Shown here piece after piece: positions 39,875-50,799 of a stretch of 64,000 nucleotides of DNA. Origin of the DNA: Epiperipatus broadwayi (lineage: Eukaryota; Onychophora; Udeonychophora; Euonychophora; Peripatidae); assembly GCA_028023455.1 (NCBI GenBank), contig JAQFVV010012396.1, positions 22,814,750 to 22,878,749 on the forward strand, given 5' to 3'. Under the pieces are notes generated by a model that saw nothing but the letters and a program-made list of their open reading frames with translations, did no database searches and was not told where the DNA came from. The position numbers were made by a program, and so were the translations under genes. The first letter of the stretch is position 1. Every line of letters starts with the position of its first letter.

Positions 39875-40124
39875 GATTCTTTATAGCTAAAAAATTAAAA
39901 TTATTATTTTGTTAAAAGTAAAATTAATATATTAATAATATTATTTCTTATACAATATGTAATAGAATAATTTGATTAATAAATGATGTGATAATCATTG
40001 ATTTGTTTATCTGAGTTAGTTCATATCAAAGCTGTGAGTAAAGTAAGTTTGAGACTTGGAAATCAAATTGTAATGATATATTATGAATGAATACTGAATA
40101 AAAGATAAAGATATATGTAAGAGA
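39875..40124. other. Unclassified AT-rich DNA
   Basis: Nothing recognised between the SINE and the next family A fragment. Confidence 0.5.
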
Positions 40125-40215
40125 TTGCAAGCTGAGCCAAGTGATGAGTGTTGGTTCAGCAAAAAGTGCATGTTGGAGGTCATTTATCTATACCCATTTG
40201 TTTCAAGAATGTATG
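40125..40215 (+). mobile_element. Family A hammerhead element, fragment
   Basis: Only the ribozyme region and the adjoining GTTGGAGGTCATTTATCTAT remain; neither the internal block nor the 3' end is recognisable. Confidence 0.65.
40126..40183 (+). ncRNA. Hammerhead ribozyme motif (family A, decayed)
   Basis: GUGAUGA replaces CUGAUGA. Stem II is GUGUUG-GUU-CAGCAA with five of six pairs. The GAAA box has decayed. The stem I inner helix CCAA/UUGG is kept. Inactive by sequence. Confidence 0.55.
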
Positions 40216-40371
40216 GTGAAGGTTATTAAGTATATCTACACACCATGTAGTATTACACTTTATCAATTTCATATATTATTGATGTTGTCTTATAATATTA
40301 TAAATGCATAAGTGCTTAGGATGGTATTTGCATTTCTGATTGGTTACATTATTACACAGTATAGATATTAC

Positions 40372-40374
<3 letters not shown>

Positions 40375-40422
<48 letters not shown>
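40375..40422. repeat. (CA)n(TA)n microsatellite
   Basis: About 18 CA units pass directly into a TA run. Confidence 0.95.
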
Positions 40423-41214
40423 ACTTTCTTTTATCTGTTCCAGTTTATTTAGACTTAGTTTATCTCCCATTAGAACACTGTTGAGATAAAAAATAATGTT
40501 TGATGTTAGTGATATTATACTATGCTTTTAAAAGAACGAAGGTAGTACACAGTTAATATAAAATACAGATTTATTAAAATACTATATTCTGCATTTTTTG
40601 TCTTTTTGTTATTAATTTAATTTTATATTTAATAAAATAGTAAAATGATGGTAACAATAATAAATCATTATTTCTGTTAGTTAAACTTTTTGAAGCTTTA
40701 GCATTTTAATTTAAATAAAAGAGTTTGAGTTAATAAATGTAATAAAATAACAAAAGGATTAAAAATTATTACACTAGAAAAAAATGTACTGATTAAATGT
40801 TTGCTTTAAAGAAACTGATCTGGTTCTGTAGTGAAATTAAAAGTTTAAATAAGTAAAATTTATTTATAATGATAAACAGAAATTTACTGAAATATTTAAT
40901 TCAAGAAGGATTGTGACTATCTACTGAAATAGTGAAGGGGGAAAAAGTAACAATGAAATAGGTAATTTTCACTGACTTAAATGAATTACTCATAGAAGTA
41001 TACAATTGTCGTTTTAGGATTAATATTATATATATAAAGTATATGTGATTAACCAAAAAAACTTGATTCTTACAAAAAAGGAGAAAGCAGTTTGATATAA
41101 TTTTCAGTATTAGAATGCTTAAAATTAAAAGAAGCTTTATATAAAACTCCAAATTTAACTTCAAATTAGATTTATACAAAATGTCTACCAAAATAATTAT
41201 ACTTCATCTACAGA
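40423..41214. other. Unclassified AT-rich DNA
   Basis: No gene is recognised. A 96-codon frame at 40,901-41,191 (minus) is hydrophobic only because of base composition. Confidence 0.5.
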
Positions 41215-42600
41215 AAACTTGGGATTTTAGCCAATCAGAAGAATAAGTTAGCTTAAAAGTGGTTTTAGGACAATAAATCTCATCCAAGTATTGTGAAAAA
41301 TTATAGAAAGAATCAAAGAGTTATCATTATGTATAAAATTGGAAGATCACGAAAAGGCATTTAATAATATAATCATTTCTTCAGTAATTAGTATTGGCTC
41401 AATAAGATATAAATCTGGGTTATTATCATATTTTAAAGGATATTTATTAAAGTAAAACAGCAGTAATTAGATTATATAGTGATACTAGAAAAATTAACAT
41501 TCTAGAAGGCAAATAAATGATAAGGTGACTGCATATCTTCAAAACTATTTAAAGCAGACTTGCAAGAAATATTTTGTAAAAATTGGGAAGCAAATGCAGT
41601 AGAAGTAAATTGGAGATTACTTGCATCATCTAGATTTTGAAGATGATGTAATTGTTTTTGCAAATAATGTTTTAGAGCTTCAAGAATATTGCAAAAGTTA
41701 ACAGATAAAAATATGTGTGTAGGACAAGGCAAATACTAAAAAAATGTAAAATAATGTTCAATGGATTTTTATAAAAGAAAAAGTGATGATAATTAATTAG
41801 AACAGTTAACGACTATAAATTATTTGTTCACATTATTAACACAGATCGAAGCATAATGGATGAAATTAAGAGCAATACAATGGAGATATGCATGTTAAAT
41901 GTAATAAGAAAGGATAACAATTAAAACACATGGGAAAAAATAATAATAGGTATTATTGATATTATTGAAATAATTAAAACGCAAAATTGAAACAGGGCTG
42001 GAAATATTGCTAGGAGAGATGACTTCAATGAATTTTCTCAACAGAAAACAATAAAGAGTGATAGTAATGAATTAGAAAAAGTTAACTATAAATACCTTGG
42101 TCAGATTATTTATACAGTTAGAAAAATTATGGATGAAATTAATCATAGAATTAAAATTGGAGAATTTTGTTAAAATAATTTAATATTTAAAAAAAAAGTG
42201 TCTATGTGTTTCAAAATGAAGATTTTTAATAAATATGTTTTACCAGTTTTTGTTTATGAATGTAAGACTTAACAGAAAAGTGATACAAAAACTTTTGGCC
42301 ACTCAATAAAGTATGGAAAGATGTATGTTAATGGTAACAAGAATGAATTAAAAATAGATGGTGAGAGATCAAATAAGTGTTACTAACACCATCAAAAGAA
42401 TTAAGAGACAGAAATGGAGCTGAGCTGAATGTCCCAAGAGATGGTAAAATATCTAGAAAGAGATCACATGTAAGATGGTTTGGATAAAATGAGATAGTAT
42501 GCTGTTTGATGTGGACAAGAAAGGCTAGATATTGGAGAAATTGGATTAAACTTATGGAGACATTCTCTTGATGAAATGTTGTTTTCTAGTAGTAAACTAA
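41215..42600 (+). pseudogene. RTE-like LINE relic, RT domain to C-terminus
   Basis: Motifs appear in order with many stops: DFSQSEE-VSLKVVLGQ (about 41,226, the DF-Q-REQAGFR finger block), KLEDHEKAFNNI (about 41,340, palm A, usually DYEKAFDS), LHHLDFEDDVIVFANN (about 41,625, palm C with F-x-DD kept), LEKVNYKYLGQIIYTV (about 42,080), MDEINHRIKIG (about 42,130), VLPVFVYECKT (about 42,240, usually PVLTYGSETW) and a residual RWFG-like tail near 42,475. Same family as the 8.7-13.6 kb relics but in the opposite orientation. Non-functional. Confidence 0.75.
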
Positions 42601-44471
42601 GAATGTTATTTAGTACAATTTTCTTAAAATAAGTGTGTAATTTAACTAGTCACATCATTCATAATATATTCTATTTTCATTACAATAAAAACTGATCAGA
42701 CTTTCATTATTTTATATCTGCCCTTCAAGATAAAAGAATAAACAAAAATCCTTACGGTAACTACTATTGAAGCTGAAAACTAAAATACTACTTTTAACCT
42801 TTACTCATATGTATTGGTCAGCACATGTTTAAATTGTTAATGATATTGATGCCAATCAATATCATTAAATATATCCTATGAATACATAAAATACATAAAA
42901 ATGAAAAAACCATGCAAAGGACACAGAAAATAAATTTTATATGCAAAACAATGAATAATAGCATTTAAAACATTTTATTAAGCAATGCGATCAAATAATA
43001 AACAATATTCAAATATTTTTTTAAGAATTCATATGATGTTCAAGCATTCTAAATAAGAGATTATGCTTTAATCTCAAAATCTTTAATTTTCAAGTTATAT
43101 GCTTCACTACATAAATAAGAATTTAAATTATCACCGACATCAGAGGATAATTTTATGGAAGAGTTTATTAAAAATTCTGATGACTTGCAAAAATGGTATA
43201 CTTTCAATTCATCTAAGTAAATATTTTATTTTATATATATATGCATTAACTGACTTCTGAGTGTTTTTAAAAATGAAAACAATATCAAGCCATTCTGTCC
43301 AGATATAAACAATTAACAACTGTTATGAGATTTAAAATCATTTTAAATTTGGGTAATAATAAATTAATGGGTTTGAAAATAAAAATATGAATGCTGAATT
43401 GGCATAACATAGAACCATGACTAGAATAGATATAATAGAATAGATAGAATAGATATATAGTGGCAATACGTATAGAGAGTTTTGGTCTGATTTAATAGAT
43501 ATAATGTGTGCTTGCAAAATTTATTTAATGTATCAATAGAATTAAAGCTAAATTGAATATATATACACTAAAATCCTTTTTGTGCGAATTGTACTGTAAA
43601 ATAGCTTAAATAAAAATTTAATCTAGATCATTTATTGAACTCTCATGATTTTGAAAATGATTTTTTTTTTTTGATAAACATGATGTGATGCAAAATTGAT
43701 AATCTATATGATAAATAATTGTTTAATTTTTCTAAATAAAAGACAAAAAAAAAAAACATGTCAAGAATATTGCAATTCATAAAACAAAAGCTGAGCAGAA
43801 AGGTTCGATTAGATAAAGAGAGCTTATTAAGTTAAAATATGGATAAGTTACTTTAGGTGATAGATTCTATGTAGAATCTTGATAACGACTAAGATTTAAT
43901 CTATCATTATTTATTCGCAGGCAAGTTATATGAATAAATAAAAAGTGAAAGAAAAACACCAACACATAATCTAATAAAAGTAGTTAAATTACGAATTATT
44001 AAATTATGAATATTTATTTAGGTTAAAGTAAAAAAATGATCCTATTAAAATAAAAAAATGGTACATACTTTAACTATCAGACAACAAAATTTTTTTTAAA
44101 GTTTTAATTACTATTAAAATTATCTATTTATATATTTGCTTAGCATATGCATGCATTTTAGACAACTTAACAATTAGCAAAATATCACGACAGAAACCTA
44201 TTGAGATACAAATCAGAAGGCAGATTACTAATGGTTGTATTATTTCCCTCAGTTTCACCAATCTAGCCATTTGTCCACCTTGTCTAAATCAGTGACTGTT
44301 AATTTCTATTTATCCATTAATCCATTAATAGACTGTTTAATATTAAGGTTAAAATAACTAGGTTCAGTAAAATGCAAGTAAAAGCTGAGTATAAAGTTAT
44401 GAAATAAATCATTAGAAAGATAAAAGTTATATTAGAGATTAAAATTCCATTGATATATATATATATAATTA
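42601..44471. other. Unclassified AT-rich DNA with a family B scrap
   Basis: Most shows nothing. At about 43,457-43,500 the phrase AGTGGCAATACGTATAGAGAG then TTTTGGTCTG matches the 3' part of family B, a fragment of roughly 45 bp beside a degenerate AATAGATA repeat. Confidence 0.5.
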
Positions 44472-45047
44472 TAAGGGCCTTGATGTTCAGACTTTAAAAC
44501 TCCCATAGCTATCCAATCCATCTTAAATAACTGATACACATGACCACATACATGTGAAAAAAATAAATGACCTCCAATATGCCTATTTTGTGCTGAAGCA
44601 GCATTCATCAGTTGATGCAAATCACCATTTCCTATGAATATATACAATTGCTATTAATTTTACATTAATATAGCAAATCTACAAACTTTAATGAACAAGC
44701 TTCAATTTTCTCCACTCTCCAAATCAGCCATCTATATCATTGAAAATGTGAGGATGAAATACTCAAAGGCCTTGTTGATGCAAATATTATTGTCATACCC
44801 ATGTTGACTTTTAAGTCAGTCTGACTTCTTAAACACATGACCTTAATATGTCCATTTATATTATACAGTAGAGAGATGGGCAGAATATAGGATGGTGTAA
44901 TATTTAAATATTTTTTCTATTATATATTTTCTATACACATATTAAAGATTATTTATCACTTTTTCATGTATGTGGTCATATGTATTAGTTGCATAAAGTG
45001 GATTGGATAGCTGCGAGAGTTTGAAAGTCTGAATCTAAGTCCCTTAA
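44472..45047 (-). mobile_element. Family A hammerhead element, complete, with inverted terminal arms
   Basis: The best-delimited copy. Arms of about 96 nt (44,472-44,567 and 44,951-45,047) are inverted copies; the outer ends read TAAGGGCCTTGATGTTCAGA and its relative on the right. On the minus (sense) strand the order is an inverted copy of the 3' end, the internal unit (CCCATCTCTC ... AGTCAACATGGGTATGAC ... GAGAGTGGAGAAAATTGAAG), the hammerhead, then the 3' end. There is no ORF. The arms alone resemble a MITE, but the ribozyme and the asymmetry argue for an RNA-mediated element. Confidence 0.8.
44569..44623 (-). ncRNA. Hammerhead ribozyme motif (family A)
   Basis: CUGAUGA is intact. Stem II AUGCUG-CUU-CAGCAC keeps five of six pairs. 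The GAAA box reads AAAA. The outer helix of stem I pairs GGUCA with UGAUU entirely through Watson-Crick and G-U pairs, although the bases differ from the 52.4 kb copy. Confidence 0.65.
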
Positions 45048-45091
45048 ATTACTTAAGTTTAGTGTAGACAATATATATGTATTTAAATATA

Positions 45092-45810
45092 TATTCTTTA
45101 AAATTAAATATATTCAATTTATAGACAACTAAATACTTAAAATATATAAATAATAAATTTATTAATATCTAATCGATTTTCGTTCAAAATATGAACCTTA
45201 TCAAGATATTACAACAATTGAAAAAAATTTTTTCACGTGATTTACATATCATATATAGGTCAAACTTAACAATAAGAATGATAGGATAGGAATAATATAT
45301 AAAATTATTTGTAAAATATGCAAGATGATATACATAGGTCAGTCAGCAAAAAGTAAAACAGAAAGGGGTAAAGAGCATGACAGAGCTATAAAAAGAAAAG
45401 ATATTAAATCAGGTCCATTTTGCCATTTTTTAGAAACAGGACACATTATGAATTGTGAAGAAAGTATTGAAGTCATCAAATATTGTAAAAATTATAAAGA
45501 AAGAAAAGTATATGAAACATTGTATATACATGAAAATAAAGAGAAATGTATAAATTTAGTACAAGGGTCGGTTAAGTTAGGTGGAAAATGGTCATTAAAT
45601 AAAAATTGGAAAATTTAAAAACATCTTTATTGTTAAGTTTGACCTATATATGATATGTAAATCACGTGAAAAAATTTTTTTCAATTGTTGTAATATCTTG
45701 ATAAGGTTCATATTTTGAACGAAAATCGATTAGATATTAATAAATTTATTATTTATATATTTTAAGTATTTAGTTGTCTATAAATTGAATATATTTAATT
45801 TTAAAGAATA
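45092..45810 (+). mobile_element. PLE GIY-YIG fragment inside a 184-bp inverted repeat with no mismatch seen
   Basis: 45,092-45,275 and 45,627-45,810 are inverted copies of equal length, and I find no mismatch by eye. They flank the end of a GIY-YIG ORF. The right arm begins nine bases after the ORF stop, so it is the element's 3' UTR; the left arm is that UTR inverted onto the 5' side. Each arm holds a hairpin GUUCA-UAUUU-UGAAC followed by GAAA, reminiscent of ribozyme relics in PLE 3' regions. There is no RT. The apparent identity of the arms implies a recent event or gene conversion. The element lies 45 bp from the complete family A copy. Confidence 0.8.
45325..45618 (+). CDS. GIY-YIG nuclease domain of a Penelope-like element (C-terminal fragment, open)
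   Basis: This 97-codon frame has no internal stop. It extends upstream without ATG to about 45,252 as IGIIYKIICKICKMIYIGQS, giving a Cys pair (CKIC) just before the YIG half of the signature, as is usual in PLEs. Within the ATG-started frame YIG is at residues 3-5, the conserved Arg at 14 in TERGKEH, the His at 18, and a Glu in ERKVYETLYI that fits the catalytic Glu. It ends INLVQGS ... WSLNKNWKI. An in-frame TAG lies just upstream in the inverted arm, so the RT part is absent. The family nicks DNA during retrotransposition. Expression of this fragment is doubtful. Confidence 0.7.
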   Translation: MIYIGQSAKSKTERGKEHDRAIKRKDIKSGPFCHFLETGHIMNCEESIEVIKYCKNYKERKVYETLYIHENKEKCINLVQGSVKLGGKWSLNKNWKI

Positions 45811-47415
45811 GTATATCAGAAAGACAACATAATGGTTTTGTAATGCCATCATTGTTAAATATATATATACAAACTCCTGCATTGAACAATGGACACTATA
45901 TTAATTACAATTAAACGTTAAGTGTTTAAAGAAAGCTTATACATGGCTAACATTTAGATGCTTGATACATTCAAGGTTTTTAAAAGTAACATAGTCTTAA
46001 TTGTGATTAATTATGACTGAATTTGATAAATACTGAGCATACAAAAATATTAAGAGCCTAAAATGAAGTATTGGATGAAATATAGTTTTGTGATTTTAAT
46101 GGCATCATATAAGAATTTTTTACAAAAAGGTTAATTAGTGTGTTTGTTGAAAAAAACCTTTACGTTTTAAGCAAAGCTACTAGACATTATTATAATGTCT
46201 TAGCAATTATGCGATTAACATTTATCCTACTGAACTCCATCAGCAAAAAAAAAACATTTATCATTACTGGTATTTTGTGAATAAATATCAAAAGTGAGGC
46301 TGATTAATACATGTGAAGAAGAAAGTTTCATATTTGAAATGAAGATAAATAAATTCAATTCATGGGCAGGGAGAAAAGTTATAGATTATTATATATGACA
46401 AATCTTCTATGTTTAAAAGAATGTCAACTATAAATAATTTAGGTTGATTTAGAAAATTCAAATGTAAGAGATATAATCTATACTGGTAAATAGAAAGATA
46501 TAATCTATGCAGGTAAATAGTGATACACATATGTATTGCTATAAATGATAAAGTTGCAATAAGTTTTCAAACATTTGACACAACTGGGACTGCAGCTTGA
46601 ATGTGATAAGACTTTTTTATTATGGTAATTTTTTAAAAAAAATCATTCAAGAAATAGATATTTTACTTTAGAGTTTACAAATTTCAAAACATGCAGTAAG
46701 TCAATCTAATTTTCATCGAATCAATCCAAAAATAAAAACAATCAATTTAAATATAAATGCCCCTCCTAATCAGTTGATACTGAAATCCCATCATCATCAA
46801 AAATAAAGACTGTATATAACATATGAATGTTTTTAGTGATCGAAGCAATGCAAATGACATCATTTATAAAATTTGCTGTCAGTCAAATTCTAAAAATGAA
46901 TTTAATACGGTAAAATATAAGCTGAATGGAAAATAAACTATTTAAAGTGACATTTAAGTCCAAAAGTTTATACTGGTTCAGTTACTCTCATCCAAAATGA
47001 AATTATTGGAGAAATTTTGAGAATTTTAATTGAAGACCAAAAGATGATAATCTTAGATTACAATATGCAGAATGCAAGAAAATGAACAGAAACATGATTA
47101 AAATTGCAACATTATCCAATCATTTATCATCAATATATTAATACATTCTGTGCAATCTCTATATAATCATGTAATAAAATTTGTTAGTATTCTCAAATCA
47201 TGGAGTAGTATGATTTTTTTATTTTATTTATAGAATATATAAATTTATTAGCATTGGAATGTATTTTTAGTTATTTCAGGTGGAACCAATACTATTAAAG
47301 TCCCCATAGCAATATCCCTGCCCTCACTACATGCACAAATCAATTCTATTTATTAATCCTTCTTATCAAAATTATTCACCTGGATTCAATTTTATGTATT
47401 TAAACATAAAAACAG
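45811..47415. other. Unclassified AT-rich DNA
   Basis: I considered a decayed RT between 46,560 and 47,100 but the motifs are too weak. Nothing else is recognised. Confidence 0.45.
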
Positions 47416-47530
47416 AAGACTACTTTGAATATTGGAATGTCTGGAAGTGTGCAGAAGCTGCTGAACAGTGAGCAAACTTTCAAAATTGCTGTGCAACTGT
47501 ACAGGGCACAGCTTAGAGAAAACATTGATG
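47416..47530 (+). CDS. Candidate host exon (unidentified protein)
   Basis: An island of normal base composition reads openly as TTLNIGMSGSVQKLLN then SEQTFKIAVQLYRAQLREN, ending in ID plus one base. It is bounded by AACAG on the left (possible acceptor at 47,414-47,415) and GGTGAGT on the right (a strong donor at 47,531). An ATG at 47,437 could instead make it a first coding exon (31 codons). Codon use is unlike the neighbouring AT-rich frames. I do not recognise the protein, and no partner exon was found in the window, so it could be a small exon in a very long gene or chance. Confidence 0.35.
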
Positions 47531-47917
47531 GTGAGTTTTTTTATATTTTGCATTCTTGTCAAACTCTTTTAAAATCGTTTTAAACTTAGCTAAATAATAT
47601 TCACAAAAGCCAAATATATATTTTTAGTCAATCAATGAATAGCTTAAATTTTTTTTTAGGTGATTTTATACAGTGATTATTTGAAACTTGTTTCCAATTT
47701 TCAAATTGCTATATTTTATTATTAAAAACTATATTGTCCATTGTTGGGTGTTTTAATGAAATATATTTAATGATGTATATTGTATACCCATTTTTTATTA
47801 TGACAGTTTGAAAAAGTATTGTCAATAAAAATATGATTTAAATTTATAAAACTGATTTATAATACTGAAACATAGGCTTATTATATACCTGTGTCTATAT
47901 ATGTAAGATATAGAATA
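47531..47917. other. Unclassified AT-rich DNA (intron-like if the exon is real)
   Basis: Nothing recognised. Confidence 0.4.
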
Positions 47918-48320
47918 TATGAGCACAGACTTTCACCCAACCAACCACTCTTCACTCTATCTCATAACACTGATACATTTGAACACATACATGTCAAAAA
48001 GATAAATTATCACCAATATACATATTTCATGCTAAACCAGCAATCATCAGTTGGTCCAGATTACCATCTCTACACATATATGCTATAAGTGCTTAGATAT
48101 ATATTAAGATAACCGATCTTCATACTTTAATGAACAGGCTTCATCTACTCCACACTCCAACTCTTCAACAGTCCATCCAATTGAAAATCAGATGATTGAA
48201 TGCTAAAAGGCCACCCTGAGGCTGAGATTATTGTCACACCCATGTTGACCTAAGGTCAATCTGACCCCTCATGTAGAGGACATAATCCATTTAGTACATT
48301 TTACAAGGGATGGGCAGACA
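47918..48320 (-). mobile_element. Family A hammerhead element, near-complete unit
   Basis: On the plus strand it runs from GAGCACAGACTTTCACCC (3' end, antisense) through the ribozyme to the internal block AAACTTTAATGAACAGG-type sequence, CCCATGTTGACCTAAGGTCA and TTTTACAAGGGATGGGCAG. It lacks the inverted arm on the right. Confidence 0.8.
48008..48065 (-). ncRNA. Hammerhead ribozyme (family A, core intact)
   Basis: CUGAUGA (48,044-48,050 complement) and GAAA are both intact. Stem II UUGCUG-GUU-UAGCAU has five of six pairs. Stem III has a small loop ending in UAUA. Stem I pairs UUGG/CCAA, with a GAU/AUC outer helix. After the 52.4 kb copy this is the best preserved. Confidence 0.7.
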
Positions 48321-49309
48321 TCTCTACTATTTATGTATTTTTTTTGTTTGTTTGTTTTATTTTGACTATTAAATCAACATTGGGATTTTTTCTGTGCAAA
48401 TGTGCAATGCAGTCTTTACTCATTATAAAATATTTCTCTTAAAAAATTTGGCATTTTTTGCTGTGATTGCAAAATTTTTACATTCAACTTCACTTATTCA
48501 AATTGTTAGTCATAAACATGGTACACTAATACTTAATTGTTGTACTTACCAGTAAATTGAAATCAATCACACATACTTATAACAATTTCCAATGATTATC
48601 TTTGCAATATGATTGTTGCTGATGAAAGTCATACCATTTTTTCTTCACATTTATAGGTGTTAATTGTTACATAAAATCTTTCCCTATCAATACATTCTAA
48701 TATAGATGTCAGTTATTATTAATGAGACATTTAAAAAACTAAATAAAGGAAAAAGAAAGCAAAAAAAAAACCATACAGACCTTCCAAAAAAATTTTAATA
48801 TTAAATAGTTAGTAGGATACTATAGACATAATTAATAAATAAACTATTACTAATTTTCTTGTTTTTTAGGCCAACATAATGCCTGCAATTAATGAATATG
48901 CTTAGCTTTATTTTCAATATATTCAATATATCATATTCATGATATTCTACTTAATGTGTCCCTGGTATATGAATTCATTATCTTCATTTTCTTTATCTCT
49001 CTTTGGCTTTTTTCTTTTATTTTCCTCTTCTTATTCTATCTTTATGTATATATTATAAATCATGGTCTCTGAGCAACTGTGTTTAATAAAATTAAGTAGA
49101 TATAACTGCATTTTAACAAGATAACACTTTCCCTCATCTGGCTGTAAAAAGGCAGTTGAGGGCATATGTTATCTTGTTGAGAAGTTTGCTATATTTTTTA
49201 ATATTATTGTACTAAACATGCTTGCTCTGCAAACATTATTTATAAAATACCCTTTGCCATAAGAATGTTTATTTCAACATATATATATTATACATATTTA
49301 AATGGACTT
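48321..49309. other. Unclassified AT-rich DNA
   Basis: There is no gene. At about 49,120-49,175 the phrases AACAAGATAACACTTTCCCTC and GAGGGCATATGTTATCTTGTT form a short imperfect inverted pair (stem near 20 nt). Confidence 0.45.
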
Positions 49310-49740
49310 GAACTCAGACTTTCAAACTCCCCTCAGCTATCCAATCCATCCTATACAACTGATACCTGTGACTGCATATATGAAAAAAAAGATCTTCAAT
49401 ATATGTAATCCTTGCTGAAAAAGCACTCATTACTTGATTCAGAATACTGTGTCCCACACATATATTCAATCATTACTCAGTTTATATTAAGATAGCAAAT
49501 CTTCAAACATTAATGGACAAGCTTTAATCTTTTCCATTCTCCTCCAAGTTTTTAGCCATTCATATCAATGAAAATCAGAGGATGACATGCCCAAAGCTCT
49601 TTTTGATGCCAATATTATTATCATATCTATGTTGACCATAAGTAAATCTGACTCCTTACACATAGGACATTAATATGTCTATCTAATTACACAGAAGGAT
49701 GTGCAGAATACAGGCTAAATATGTAATCTTTAAATACATT
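49310..49740 (-). mobile_element. Family A hammerhead element with a ruined ribozyme
   Basis: The full unit is recognisable from GGACTTGAACTCAGACTTTC to GGATGTGCAGAATACAGGC on the plus strand. The ribozyme zone reads GUAAUGA on the sense strand with a decayed stem II and no GAAA. A further family A copy in the opposite orientation begins about 30 bp to the right. Confidence 0.75.
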
Positions 49741-49770
49741 TATATTGTCTATACTAAAATTAATGTAATT

Positions 49771-50005
49771 ATAAGATACTTGAACTCAGAATTTCAAACT
49801 CCCTATAGCTATCCAATCCATCTTATACAATAGATTCTCATGAAGAAGTGCTATCTTATTATAAACCAAGCAATGATTGCATATATGTGTTAGAGATGGT
49901 AATCTGGGCCAACTGATTAGAGCTGATTCAGCATGATATATTTTTTCACAACATATATGAGGTTAAGTGTATCAGTTGCATAAGATAAATTGGTTAGAAA
50001 TCACA
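49771..50005 (+). mobile_element. Family A hammerhead element, short, with inverted 5' arm
   Basis: The plus sense strand starts with an inverted 3' end (TACTTGAACTCAGAATTTC ... ATCCAATCCATCTTATAC). It then jumps into the unit just before the ribozyme (AACCAAGCAATGATTGC), and ends with the normal 3' region (GTGTATCAGTTGCATAAG), truncated. The core is decayed: CUGAUUA, GAGCUGAUUCAGCAU, GAUA. It shows the family design in its shortest readable form. Confidence 0.7.
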
Positions 50006-50303
50006 CAAATAGAATTAGTGTAACCACTATTGTGATAATGATCTCATAACCTAACACTAAAGGTTACATTACATATAATTACTCCAAAAGAATACTGTAT
50101 TTTTTAAACCAGTGTACATAAGTCATGCATTCATCTCTTAATATGCATTGCACACCCACACTGGAATCAAATAAATTTACTAATCAATCTACTAGAATTT
50201 TTTATTAAACTATTCTGACCATGCATCTTTGAAATACAAGTCATTTGAGTAGCAATTAAATTTATTCTGTTACAATACACATATAGGTATATTTAATAGA
50301 AAT
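50006..50303. other. Unclassified AT-rich DNA
   Basis: Nothing recognised. Confidence 0.5.
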
Positions 50304-50799
50304 GAGGAGATAATATCCATTAAATAGAGAGAGAAATTTTAACCTTTGTTGTTATCAAAAAAATCTAAATTACTACTAATGGACAACCTGACAATAAGCA
50401 AGTTTTACTCATAAACCTATAATAGATTTTTATTGGGGATCTTTTGTTGAAGTAAAAGGAGTCCTCATTTATTTCAAATCCAAGTTCTTATATGGATTTA
50501 AACCCAGAAAGCTATTTTATAGGTGTGGCAATGTGAAAGAATAGCATCCTTCTTGACATTCTGCAAATAATATTTTTAACTTTTCTGGAGAGTTTATGGG
50601 TTTAAATCCATATAAAAACTTGGGATTGAAGTAAAAGAAAATCCCTTTTACTTCAGCAAAAGACTCCCAACAAAAGAGATAGTATAGATTTATGAGTAAA
50701 ACTTGCATAGTCTCAGAAATTGTCAATTAGTAGTAATTGATAATTTATTGATAACAACAGTTAAAGTTTCTCTCTCGATTTAATGAATATTATCTTCTT
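50304..50799. mobile_element. Foldback element (family E)
   Basis: The arms 50,304-50,516 and 50,597-50,799 are inverted copies of about 205-213 nt with noticeable divergence. The shared blocks are TTTAAACCCA next to the 80-nt centre, TATGGATTTAAA, GAAGTAAAAGG, GCAAGTTTTACTCATAAA and GAGAGAGAAA. The right arm contains a 10-bp hairpin GAAGTAAAAG/CTTTTACTTC preceded by CT, a layout like the 3' hairpins of the PLE pieces. The class is uncertain: MITE or PLE-type. Confidence 0.7.

Noticed and set aside
45000-45047. A tRNA-like B-box (GGTTCAAAYCC in better copies) at the 3' end of family A, suggesting a tRNA-derived SINE
   Set aside because: It sits at the 3' end rather than the 5' end, the A-box-like sequence is too close, and no cloverleaf forms; the hammerhead explains the family better.
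44472-45047. Cut-and-paste MITE based on terminal inverted repeats
   Set aside because: No fixed short target duplication; the internal ribozyme and variable junctions in sister copies favour RNA-mediated origin.
45627-45810. The hairpin plus GAAA in the PLE 3' UTR as a true hammerhead
   Set aside because: The CUGANGA part reads CUUGAUAAG and the stems around it do not form; reported only as a reminiscent structure.
46560-47100. A possible third LINE relic
   Set aside because: Only scattered RT-like residues; no two adjacent motifs line up in order.
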